Assembly: GCA_028821815.1 (NCBI GenBank)
Contig: JAPKEY010000067.1
Coordinates: 1-7,861 of the forward strand
DNA: 7,861 nucleotides
Origin: Candidatus Poseidoniales archaeon
GTDB taxonomy: Archaea > Thermoplasmatota > Poseidoniia > Poseidoniales > Thalassarchaeaceae
Reading direction: 5' to 3'
The notes under the pieces were generated by a model. The model did no database searches, had not been told where the DNA came from, and saw only the letters and a program-made list of their open reading frames with translations. Positions 1 through 5,001 of this stretch are shown piece after piece (position 1 is the stretch's first letter; each line of letters opens with the position of its first letter). Made by a program: the position numbers and the translations under genes.

Positions 1-629
1 CAAACCGCGTCATAACCGGCTACGTGCTTCCCTTCAAGACCAGGATGTTCACTATCTACACCCGTGTCTGTAAGAGCGATGTTGACGCCAGCCCCAGAAA
101 CACCCAATTGCCAAGCACTCTCGGGATATTCCGTGGAATTTCGTGCTTTGACCGCCAATGTTTGAATATCCCCATAGAAAACTACGCTGCCGTATCTTTC
201 GACCATTACAACGCCATCGATTTGAGATAACTGCGTGACATTGAGTGCATCGACTGCCCCAATGAGAATCGCATCAACTGCAGGAATGACCATCTTGGAG
301 GTGTAACCCAACTCTGACAACCGCTTCTCGTCTTCAATGGTTGGAGTGTGATCGTATGAGAGGCCCACCCAAACAGTTCCGATTTCAGTTTGTAGACTAT
401 CATGAATCCCATTTCGATCTTGGTCCATGCTTGTCCAAGTCCACCAAGGTCCCGTATTCCAAACCAAGGGCTGATGTGCTGGAATTTCGGTTGTCCAATC
501 AGAGTGAATCAGTTGAGCGCCGTCAAGAGTTTCAAACCCATCATCAACGGGTGGAGCGATGGTGCCAATCATCGGCAGGGTCAGCAACAACGCGAGTAGA
601 ATTGCAAATGGTTCACGCGTGCGTCCCAT
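1..629 (-). CDS. Secreted subtilisin-family (S8) serine protease, N-terminal part
   Basis: This gene runs off the left edge; 209 residues from the start are visible. Residues 1-25 look like a signal peptide (basic MGRTREP, then a leucine-rich stretch), so the product is probably exported. Residues 69-79 (DQDRNGIHDSL) resemble a calcium-binding DxDxNGxxD loop. Residues about 84-165 read like an I9-type inhibitory propeptide, including IDGVVMVERYG at 137-147. The subtilase domain then begins, with the catalytic Asp188 in GVNIALTDTGVDSEHP (181-196). The catalytic His and Ser lie outside the window. I chose the ATG at 629 because it directly precedes the signal peptide; in-frame ATGs at 656 and 653 would add an Arg-rich MMCARARAR extension. 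Neither has a Shine-Dalgarno site. A weak AT-rich patch near 649-658 could be a TATA element for a leaderless transcript. Assignment to the family is confident; the substrate is unknown. Confidence 0.88.
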   Translation of the reverse strand, partial: MGRTREPFAILLALLLTLPMIGTIAPPVDDGFETLDGAQLIHSDWTTEIPAHQPLVWNTGPWWTWTSMDQDRNGIHDSLQTEIGTVWVGLSYDHTPTIEDEKRLSELGYTSKMVIPAVDAILIGAVDALNVTQLSQIDGVVMVERYGSVVFYGDIQTLAVKARNSTEYPESAWQLGVSGAGVNIALTDTGVDSEHPGLEGKHVAGYDAV

Positions 630-666
630 ACGCGCGCGTGCGCGGGCACACATCATCAAACCAACG

Positions 667-680
667 CTTCAGCGTGCTGA
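667..680. repeat. 14-bp palindrome between tRNA-Trp and the protease gene
   Basis: TTCAGC-GT-GCTGAA is a perfect 6-bp inverted repeat around 2 nt. It sits 1 nt past the tRNA-Trp 3' end and 37 nt upstream of the protease start. As RNA it could fold only with a 5-bp stem and a 4-nt loop, and no T-tract follows, so it is not a clear terminator. An operator or a processing/termination aid are both possible. Confidence 0.4.
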
Positions 681-681
681 A

Positions 682-757
682 TGGTGGGGGCAGAGGGATT
701 CGAACCCCCCTCCACCGGTCTGGAGCCGGTAGTACTACCAGGCTATACTATACCCCC
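682..757 (-). tRNA. tRNA-Trp (anticodon CCA), with encoded 3' CCA
   Basis: On the minus strand it folds into a full cloverleaf. The acceptor stem is GGGGGUA/UGCCCCC with one U-G pair. The D stem is GUAU/GUAC. The anticodon stem is ACCGG/CCGGU around the loop CUCCAGA, so the anticodon is CCA (Trp). The T stem is GGGGG/CCCUC with loop UUCGAAU. The discriminator is A, with G1-C72, as expected for archaeal tRNA-Trp. CCA follows directly in the DNA (684-682), unlike the other two tRNAs here. No intron is present, although many archaeal tRNA-Trp genes have one. An AAATATCG box lies about 26-33 nt upstream. Confidence 0.95.
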
Positions 758-782
758 AAGAGTAAACAACGGCCGACGGCAA

Positions 783-790
783 CGATATTT
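783..790 (-). promoter_or_regulatory. TATA-like box for tRNA-Trp
   Basis: AAATATCG on the minus strand is centred about 30 nt upstream of the tRNA-Trp 5' end. That is the expected place for an archaeal TATA box if transcription starts a few bases before the tRNA. It lies in the gap between the eL41 stop and the tRNA. Confidence 0.5.
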
Positions 791-817
791 CAACCGAGCG
801 GTGATGCGATGCGCATC

Positions 818-925
818 TCACTGCTTGTTCTGCTTGCGGGCAGCTCGGCGGCGACGAAGTTTCTTGCGACGCCACTTCCATCGCTGATTGCCGGCCTTCT
901 TCCAGGCACGACTTCCCCGCTTCAT
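818..925 (-). CDS. rpl41e: Ribosomal protein eL41 (L41e), 35 residues
   Basis: A tiny, extremely basic peptide: MKRGSRAWKKAGNQRWKW at the N-terminus, then an Arg/Lys helix ending KQNKQ. The layout (MKR, a WKK block, then RWKW, then dense Arg/Lys) matches archaeal L41e as I recall it from Thermococcales. eL41 is a single basic helix at the interface of the ribosomal subunits. The usual length is 25-37 residues, so this is full length. The ATG at 925 has no Shine-Dalgarno site, but a TCATATAC box lies about 26 nt upstream, which fits leaderless transcription from its own promoter. It is placed between tRNA-Arg and tRNA-Trp on the same strand, so it sits in a translation-related cluster. Genes this short are easily missed by automatic annotation. 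The main alternative, a chance basic ORF, is unlikely given the RWKW core and the promoter. Confidence 0.85.
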   Translation of the reverse strand: MKRGSRAWKKAGNQRWKWRRKKLRRRRAARKQNKQ

Positions 926-947
926 CAATCCGGCCGACCTACTCCCC

Positions 948-955
948 GTATATGA
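948..955 (-). promoter_or_regulatory. TATA-like box for eL41
   Basis: TCATATAC on the minus strand is centred about 26 nt upstream of the eL41 ATG at 925. It is the only AT-rich block in a GC-rich gap. The spacing places the transcription start at or next to the ATG, which indicates a leaderless mRNA. Confidence 0.6.
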
Positions 956-984
956 GGAAATCGGGTCACTACGAAGATGATGAG

Positions 985-1058
985 TGGGCGATACAGGATT
1001 CGAACCCGTGTTCTCGGATTAGAAATCCAAGGTGATATCCAAGCTACACTAATCGCCC
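985..1058 (-). tRNA. tRNA-Arg (anticodon UCU)
   Basis: On the minus strand it forms a cloverleaf. The acceptor stem GGGCGAU/AUCGCCC is fully paired. The D stem is GUG/CAC. The anticodon stem is UUGGA/UCCGA around the loop UUUCUAA, giving anticodon UCU, which reads AGA and AGG. The T stem is ACGGG/CCUGU with loop UUCGAAU. The discriminator is A and no CCA is encoded. No intron is seen. It lies 34 nt after the SprT-like gene on the same strand and has no AT-rich box of its own, so it may be processed from that transcript. Confidence 0.95.
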
Positions 1059-1092
1059 GTAACCTAGCGCGGTCGCTGGCCCTTCATGAAGT

Positions 1093-1671
1093 TCACTTGA
1101 ATGGACGGGCACACTTCGGGCATCGAGATGGGGCTTTGACCGTGGTTCGACCCCAAACAAATTCGCAATGGCCACATGTCCAATCTTTGACCTCTTGTTG
1201 GTTCAAGGCTTGGTTTCGAATGTCTTGCAGTAGTGGACTTTCAGACAATTTAGGACTGGGTGCAATCACGTTGACCAAGTCTGAGTGGCGCTCATCATGT
1301 TCAGTCATTCCTGCCGCATGTAGCAATTCGTGGGCCAATGTATGTGAAAATAGCAGATCATCCTCGGCAAGAATCGGGTGAAGTCCGATGGTCACAGGAC
1401 CCGGGGGGAGATGTTGTCGCTTTCGGGCTTCAATCTCGTGTGGTCGCATCTCAAAGCAAGTATTTCCAAGTCGGTCGGCTTCCATTTCAAGCCATTCCAC
1501 GCGCACGCGCGCGAGGTGAGAAAGGAAAGGGGCCTCGTCTGCAGAGACGATTGTCGAAATTGTTTCAAGCATTCCTTCAGGGATTTCTGGTGCAGTGTCC
1601 GGCACAGTTCTGGCGGTGGCTGTCGCTGACACATAGCGGGTCAATTGGTCACCAAAAGCACTGCCCGCCAT
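1093..1671 (-). CDS. SprT-like zinc metalloprotease with C-terminal zinc ribbon
   Basis: A 192-residue soluble protein. Residues 114-118 are HELLH, the zinc-binding HExxH with catalytic Glu115. It is followed by AAGMTEHDERH, so His125 (or His129) is the likely third zinc ligand. The preceding HTLAHELLH and the VTIGLHPIL strand match the SprT/Spartan/Wss1 group. A C-terminal zinc ribbon follows: Cys166 and Cys169 (WTCGHC), then Cys184 and Cys187 (CPKC), as in SprT proteins. Eukaryotic relatives degrade proteins crosslinked to DNA; a similar role here is inference. I chose the ATG at 1671 because a CATTTAAG box is centred about 29 nt upstream, which implies a leaderless mRNA. A TTG at 1728 would add 19 residues but would place this box inside the gene. 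It is divergent from tRNA-Ala and upstream of tRNA-Arg on the same strand. Confidence 0.82.
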   Translation of the reverse strand: MAGSAFGDQLTRYVSATATARTVPDTAPEIPEGMLETISTIVSADEAPFLSHLARVRVEWLEMEADRLGNTCFEMRPHEIEARKRQHLPPGPVTIGLHPILAEDDLLFSHTLAHELLHAAGMTEHDERHSDLVNVIAPSPKLSESPLLQDIRNQALNQQEVKDWTCGHCEFVWGRTTVKAPSRCPKCARPFK

Positions 1672-1695
1672 GCTCTTCGTGACAGGTTGGAGAGG

Positions 1696-1703
1696 CTTAA
1701 ATG
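1696..1703 (-). promoter_or_regulatory. TATA-like box for the SprT-like gene
   Basis: CATTTAAG on the minus strand is centred about 29 nt upstream of the ATG at 1671. This supports that ATG over the upstream TTG at 1728. The core TTAA is symmetric and could also serve the divergent tRNA-Ala, but it lies about 50 nt from that tRNA. Confidence 0.5.
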
Positions 1704-1750
1704 AGCGGGGCTGGTCGTCGGGGCGCAATCAAGCCTGCTTGGATGTAAAT

Positions 1751-1823
1751 GGGCGCTTAGATCAGCTGGAAGATCGCTTGAGTGGCACTCAAGAGGCCGG
1801 GGGTTCAAATCCCCCAGCGTCCA
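1751..1823 (+). tRNA. tRNA-Ala (anticodon GGC)
   Basis: A complete plus-strand cloverleaf. The acceptor stem is GGGCGCU/AGCGUCC with one G-U pair. The D stem is GAUC/GAUC. The anticodon stem is CUUGA/UCAAG around the loop GUGGCAC, giving anticodon GGC, which reads GCC and GCU. The T stem GGGGG/CCCCC has loop UUCAAAU. The discriminator is A and CCA is not encoded. The third acceptor pair is G3-U70, the classic identity signal for alanyl-tRNA synthetase, which confirms the assignment. No intron is seen. Confidence 0.96.
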
Positions 1824-1868
1824 CTTCAGAATTTCGACTAGGATGCCATGTGGCCGCATAGATGATGA

Positions 1869-1876
1869 AGGAGGTG
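1869..1876 (+). promoter_or_regulatory. Shine-Dalgarno site for the PAP2-family gene
   Basis: AGGAGGTG is nearly the full complement of the archaeal 16S 3' end. It lies 9 nt upstream of the ATG at 1886. It falls inside the reading frame that opens at the ATGs at 1862/1865, which is why I take 1886 as the true start. Confidence 0.65.
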
Positions 1877-1885
1877 GTCCGGCCA

Positions 1886-3328
1886 ATGGACATGAGTCCC
1901 TATTGGGTCATGATGGGAATGATTCTGGTACTCACTCCGATCATATGTTGGTTATTCTCTTTCAATCAACGCAGCACCTGTGTTCCAATGAATAAAATTT
2001 TTACGGAAATTGGTGACAAGCGATATTACATCCATATTTTCGGGTATCTGGCCATATTTATTTGGAAAAAAGTGACAGATGGGCTCAATGAACCCATCAA
2101 AACAACCACTGGTCACTATACTGACTGGGTCCACGGATTTGAAGGGGAATTGGTCCTAACCATTCAGAATACATTTCAACATGCGGTGTTGACAGATTTT
2201 CTCAATTTTCACTATCTGTTCATCTACCTCTTCTTGATTTATGTCACGACAATTTACTACATCTACACGGGCGAGCGGGATTTAGCTGACAAGGTAACGC
2301 TCAACTATCTGCTCATCTACATGCTTGCCGTACCATATTATCTATTCTTCAATGTTGAAGTGACCAGTGCATACATCCCTGGAATGGACGCGTTATTGTA
2401 TCAGGATTCATGGTATACGGCCTTCTATGCCAGCCATGATCCACTCGACAATTGTGTTCCAAGCCTGCACATTGCAATTCCATTTGGAATGTTGGCGCTA
2501 AATTGGTTGCACATGCGGGAAAATGGTATCATACTCAAGGAGTGGAAACACAGACGCTATCACCAGTTTATCTTCTGGAACACCATCCTATTTGCCTTCA
2601 CGATTCTGTACCTTGGTATCCACTGGATAATCGACATCCCATTGGGTATGCTTATCGGTGGTATCGGCGCCCTTTTCATCCACCATATACAACCAAGATT
2701 GCGCAATGGATTTGGGGCTACATTCAAAGGTTTCACCCGTGCCAAAGCCGGTCGCCACGCGGTTGTTGAAGGCATCATAGTTCTACTCATGATTGGTGCT
2801 ATGATGGGTAGCATGACCTATCAAGCCGAGACGTTGGACGACCGTGTATCAATGAGGCTCGGCCCAGGTGACACAAATATCGATATTATCCAAGAGATGA
2901 ATTATGGAGATGAAGCAACCTTCACCTTGACAAATCTAGATGAAGATTACTCACTTGAAGTCATCATCGTTGAATTAAATGAAGTTGCACACAATATGGG
3001 TGAAGATGGTATTATCTGGACTGATTTAGAGCCGCAAGCCGTATCAATCGCTCCGGGGGAAACACATTCCTTCTTGATTAATCAGCACAAATACTGGCAC
3101 TTGGCTGTCGTCCATCTCAACGATAGTGCGGAAGGGGTTGTTGAAGCCCATATCTCCGTTGATTATAGCGTTGAGGACAGGGTCACGCGATCACTCATCA
3201 TGAGCATGCCTTCACTGTGGATAACCGGTTGGGTTCTGCACCGACTTGGACGATTGAAATGGGAAGGGCGTAGTTGGATCGATTCGACTCCGAGTCATGC
3301 ATGGGCTGCTACAGGTGAATCTGAGTGA
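1886..3328 (+). CDS. PAP2/AUR1-like membrane phosphatase or phosphotransferase with extra C-terminal domain
   Basis: A 480-residue membrane protein. Hydrophobic segments lie at about 7-26, 45-60, 107-127, 139-156, 191-208, 228-247, 251-266 and 293-311. PAP2 signatures are VPSLHIA (191-197, His195) and GIHWIIDIPLG (244-254, His246 and Asp250, an HxxxD pair). Arg of the usual SRxxxxxH motif is absent (Ile240), and PSLH replaces PSGH; both are typical of the PAP2_3/AUR1-like subgroup. I cannot place the first PAP2 motif. Members hydrolyse or transfer lipid phosphate groups; the substrate here is unknown. After the last clear membrane segment comes a beta-rich, acidic domain (about 319-430), then a hydrophobic patch (437-451) and a basic tail. 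I do not recognise this part. The start at 1886 follows AGGAGGTG at 9 nt. The gene follows tRNA-Ala by 62 nt and shows no clear promoter of its own. Confidence 0.8.
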   Translation: MDMSPYWVMMGMILVLTPIICWLFSFNQRSTCVPMNKIFTEIGDKRYYIHIFGYLAIFIWKKVTDGLNEPIKTTTGHYTDWVHGFEGELVLTIQNTFQHAVLTDFLNFHYLFIYLFLIYVTTIYYIYTGERDLADKVTLNYLLIYMLAVPYYLFFNVEVTSAYIPGMDALLYQDSWYTAFYASHDPLDNCVPSLHIAIPFGMLALNWLHMRENGIILKEWKHRRYHQFIFWNTILFAFTILYLGIHWIIDIPLGMLIGGIGALFIHHIQPRLRNGFGATFKGFTRAKAGRHAVVEGIIVLLMIGAMMGSMTYQAETLDDRVSMRLGPGDTNIDIIQEMNYGDEATFTLTNLDEDYSLEVIIVELNEVAHNMGEDGIIWTDLEPQAVSIAPGETHSFLINQHKYWHLAVVHLNDSAEGVVEAHISVDYSVEDRVTRSLIMSMPSLWITGWVLHRLGRLKWEGRSWIDSTPSHAWAATGESE

Positions 3329-3353
3329 ATTGCGAATGTACTCCTGTAACTCA

Positions 3354-3360
3354 TATTTTT
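3354..3360 (+). terminator. T-tract after the PAP2-family gene
   Basis: TATTTTT lies 26-32 nt after the PAP2-family stop. Archaeal RNA polymerase commonly terminates at short T runs without a hairpin. A second, longer run lies at 3414. Confidence 0.4.
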
Positions 3361-3380
3361 ACCCGTGTGTACAATAATTA

Positions 3381-3413
3381 TTCAAATTAATGTTCAAACG
3401 TTCAGAATGTTCG
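3381..3413. repeat. Iterated TTCA / ATGTTC motifs in an AT-rich intergenic block
   Basis: TTC-starting half-sites occur at 3381, 3393, 3401 and 3410. Two are TTCAAA (3381, 3393) and one is TTCAGA (3401). ATGTTC is repeated exactly at 3390 and 3407, 17 nt apart. The cluster sits upstream of the glutamate-synthase operon, where a regulator could bind, but no known operator consensus is recognised. Confidence 0.35.
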
Positions 3414-3420
3414 TTTTTTA
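3414..3420 (+). terminator. T6 tract, possible second terminator (or AT-rich promoter element)
   Basis: TTTTTTA follows the TTC repeat block. It could be the main terminator for the PAP2 transcript. Alternatively it is part of an AT-rich promoter element for the glutamate-synthase operon, which would place the transcription start near 3445 and leave a leader of about 100 nt. The sequence alone does not decide between them. Confidence 0.35.
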
Positions 3421-3462
3421 TTGTCAAAATGACCGCTTTGGTTTCTGAATGATTAAGAGGGG

Positions 3463-3499
3463 TCAACCGAACCCGTGCCCCCGTAGGGGGCGCGGTTGA
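3463..3499 (+). promoter_or_regulatory. Strong GC-rich leader hairpin upstream of the glutamate-synthase operon
   Basis: A 10-bp stem pairs 3473-3482 with 3486-3495 (one G-U pair) around the 3-nt loop GTA. UCAA (3463-3466) can extend it by pairing with UUGA (3496-3499) across a 6-nt bulge. In a competing fold, UCAACCG (3463-3469) pairs with CGGUUGA (3493-3499), leaving a 6-bp inner stem. No T-tract follows, so it is not an ordinary terminator. It ends 50 nt before the chosen start of the first operon gene, in the likely 5' leader. A regulatory role is inference; no known riboswitch class is recognised. Confidence 0.5.
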
Positions 3500-3549
3500 T
3501 GCTAGCGACTGATTTGGATAGGACAAGTGATAACATGGGAGATGGGTCC

Positions 3550-5001
3550 ATGACAATACAATTGCCAGTGGCAGAACAAGCTCGATTGAATCGAGAACGT
3601 GCAGATGATTATCATCGATATCATATCGATACGACTGAAACTGAACATCGACAGAAATTCCCACGGCGATTCAATGTAAAAGTCGGTAAATTTGGATTGG
3701 CGAAATTACTCGTCAAGGAGTTCTTCAAGTATTTCGGACACTGGGATGTTGTTTTCAGCCGGCCTTGTACCTATGGAGTGTTCAGTGGGCCAGTCGGTGG
3801 ATTCTCACCACGTCCTGATCTCTGTGTTGGGTGCTTACGATGTGAAGTTCAACATCCAGAATTTGTCACAGTTACCCACAACCCTGATTTGGCTGCATTG
3901 GGCGATTCATACCTCACTAGTAAACACATTTCGACCATTGATGAAGAAGCAAAAAAGGGATCTGTCCCCGTTCGTGGTCAAGGATATCGCGGGCGATTTG
4001 GTGGCCCTGGATTCGATCAGATGTTCACCGATATGTCTGAAATTGTACGACCCAGCCGAGATGGTATTCACGGCCGAGAACTCATCGGCACGAGTGTTGA
4101 TTTGGGTTCCAAACCCATGCGCTTGAAGTTCACATCTGATGGAGGTCTTCTGGACGCACCCAAGATGATGGCCATTCAGGTACCATTCATCTATGCCCCA
4201 CCACCTGATTCTGTCTCGACGGGGATTATCCCTGAAATTCTTGCTGAAACCGCAGGGATTGTGGACACGCTAGCCTTCCTCCCAGAGAGTACCGTGACCA
4301 ATCAAGGATTAGCCAGCCCATATGTGGTGCCAATGATTGCACCAGGTCAAATTGGCAACATTGAAAGCCACGGTAACGGGACTCGGATGATCGAAATGAC
4401 ATCATGGAACCTTGAGGCTTGGAATCAAATCAAGGAGCATCCGTTATTGGTCTCGATTCAATTGCCATTTGCAGGTGATTGGATGAGTACCATGATTGAG
4501 ATGGTGGACAATGGGGTGTCGATTATTCATTTTGTCTCCGACCACCATGGTGAATCTGACGAGGGTCGATTTGTCATGGACCTTTACCAAGAGGCGCATT
4601 TCGCTTTGGTTGAGAAAGGATGTCGAGATGAAGTCACCTTGATTGGGACCGGAGGTATTGCTGGTGCTGATCATCTACCCAAGTCTATCATCACCGGAAT
4701 GGATGCAGTAGGACTTGACCATCCGCTCCTGATTGCCATGCAAGCACGTTTGTTGGGAGATACAAAGACACGTGGTGCTGCAGGTGTCAAATTACCAGCA
4801 ACCTTCGACAAGGAATGGGCAGTGCAACGAATCCTCAATCTCTCTTGCTCCTGGCGGGACCAACTGCTTGAGATTCTCGGAGCGATGGGGGTGCGCGAAG
4901 TTCGGCGCCTCCGTGGTGAAATTGGGCGTGCCATGTGGTGCGGACACTTGGAGGCTGAAGCCTTCGGTGATATCGAAGGGTTCCCTGGAGGTGAACACTA
5001 A
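3550..5001 (+). CDS. FMN-barrel glutamate-synthase-like protein, atypical, with ferredoxin-like CxxCxxCxxxHP motif
   Basis: 483 residues, related to the FMN domain of glutamate synthase (COG0069-like) but divergent. The N-terminal region carries CVGCLRCEVQHP (Cys92, Cys95, Cys98, His102), a ferredoxin-type motif with His in the fourth ligand position. Residues about 160-188 (TDMSEIVRPSRDGIHGRELIG, with a DLG after it) match short archaeal FMN glutamate-synthase proteins. A barrel follows, ending in IGTGGIAGADHLPKSII (365-381), the probable FMN phosphate site. The usual MSxGxxS, QGAKPG, GTGA and C-terminal Fe-S cysteine motifs are absent; APPPDSVS stands at the first position. It may be an electron-entry or structural partner of the next gene's product rather than the synthase; that is inference. 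I chose the ATG at 3550 because GGGAG precedes it by 8 nt; in-frame ATGs at 3535 and 3499 are possible, but 3499 lies in the hairpin. The C-terminal codons overlap the next gene. Confidence 0.72.
   Translation: MTIQLPVAEQARLNRERADDYHRYHIDTTETEHRQKFPRRFNVKVGKFGLAKLLVKEFFKYFGHWDVVFSRPCTYGVFSGPVGGFSPRPDLCVGCLRCEVQHPEFVTVTHNPDLAALGDSYLTSKHISTIDEEAKKGSVPVRGQGYRGRFGGPGFDQMFTDMSEIVRPSRDGIHGRELIGTSVDLGSKPMRLKFTSDGGLLDAPKMMAIQVPFIYAPPPDSVSTGIIPEILAETAGIVDTLAFLPESTVTNQGLASPYVVPMIAPGQIGNIESHGNGTRMIEMTSWNLEAWNQIKEHPLLVSIQLPFAGDWMSTMIEMVDNGVSIIHFVSDHHGESDEGRFVMDLYQEAHFALVEKGCRDEVTLIGTGGIAGADHLPKSIITGMDAVGLDHPLLIAMQARLLGDTKTRGAAGVKLPATFDKEWAVQRILNLSCSWRDQLLEILGAMGVREVRRLRGEIGRAMWCGHLEAEAFGDIEGFPGGEH
4987..4994 (+). 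promoter_or_regulatory. Shine-Dalgarno site for the second operon gene
   Basis: GGAGGTGA lies 6 nt upstream of the ATG at 5001 and inside the last codons of the preceding gene (Gly-Gly-Glu-His-stop). With the TAATG stop/start overlap it indicates translational coupling and fixes the start. Confidence 0.85.

Noticed and set aside
341..955. 204-residue open frame on the plus strand
   Set aside because: It runs antisense through the subtilase start, tRNA-Trp and eL41 and has no recognisable domain, so it is a shadow frame.
977..1381. 134-residue open frame on the plus strand
   Set aside because: It overlaps tRNA-Arg and the C-terminal zinc-ribbon part of the SprT-like gene in antisense; no domain is visible.
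1423..1713. Antisense open frames across the SprT-like gene
   Set aside because: They show low-complexity, non-protein-like composition and no motif. The opposite strand has an intact HExxH and zinc ribbon.
1672..1728. N-terminal extension of the SprT-like protein from a TTG at 1728
   Set aside because: It needs a rare start codon and would swallow the TATA-like box that is correctly placed for the ATG at 1671.
1862..1885. Start of the PAP2-family protein at ATG 1862 or 1865
   Set aside because: The strong AGGAGGTG site would then be inside the coding region instead of 9 nt before the ATG at 1886.
3463..3499. Hairpin as an intrinsic terminator of the PAP2 gene
   Set aside because: No T-tract follows, and T-rich candidates already lie closer to the PAP2 stop. 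A leader structure fits better.
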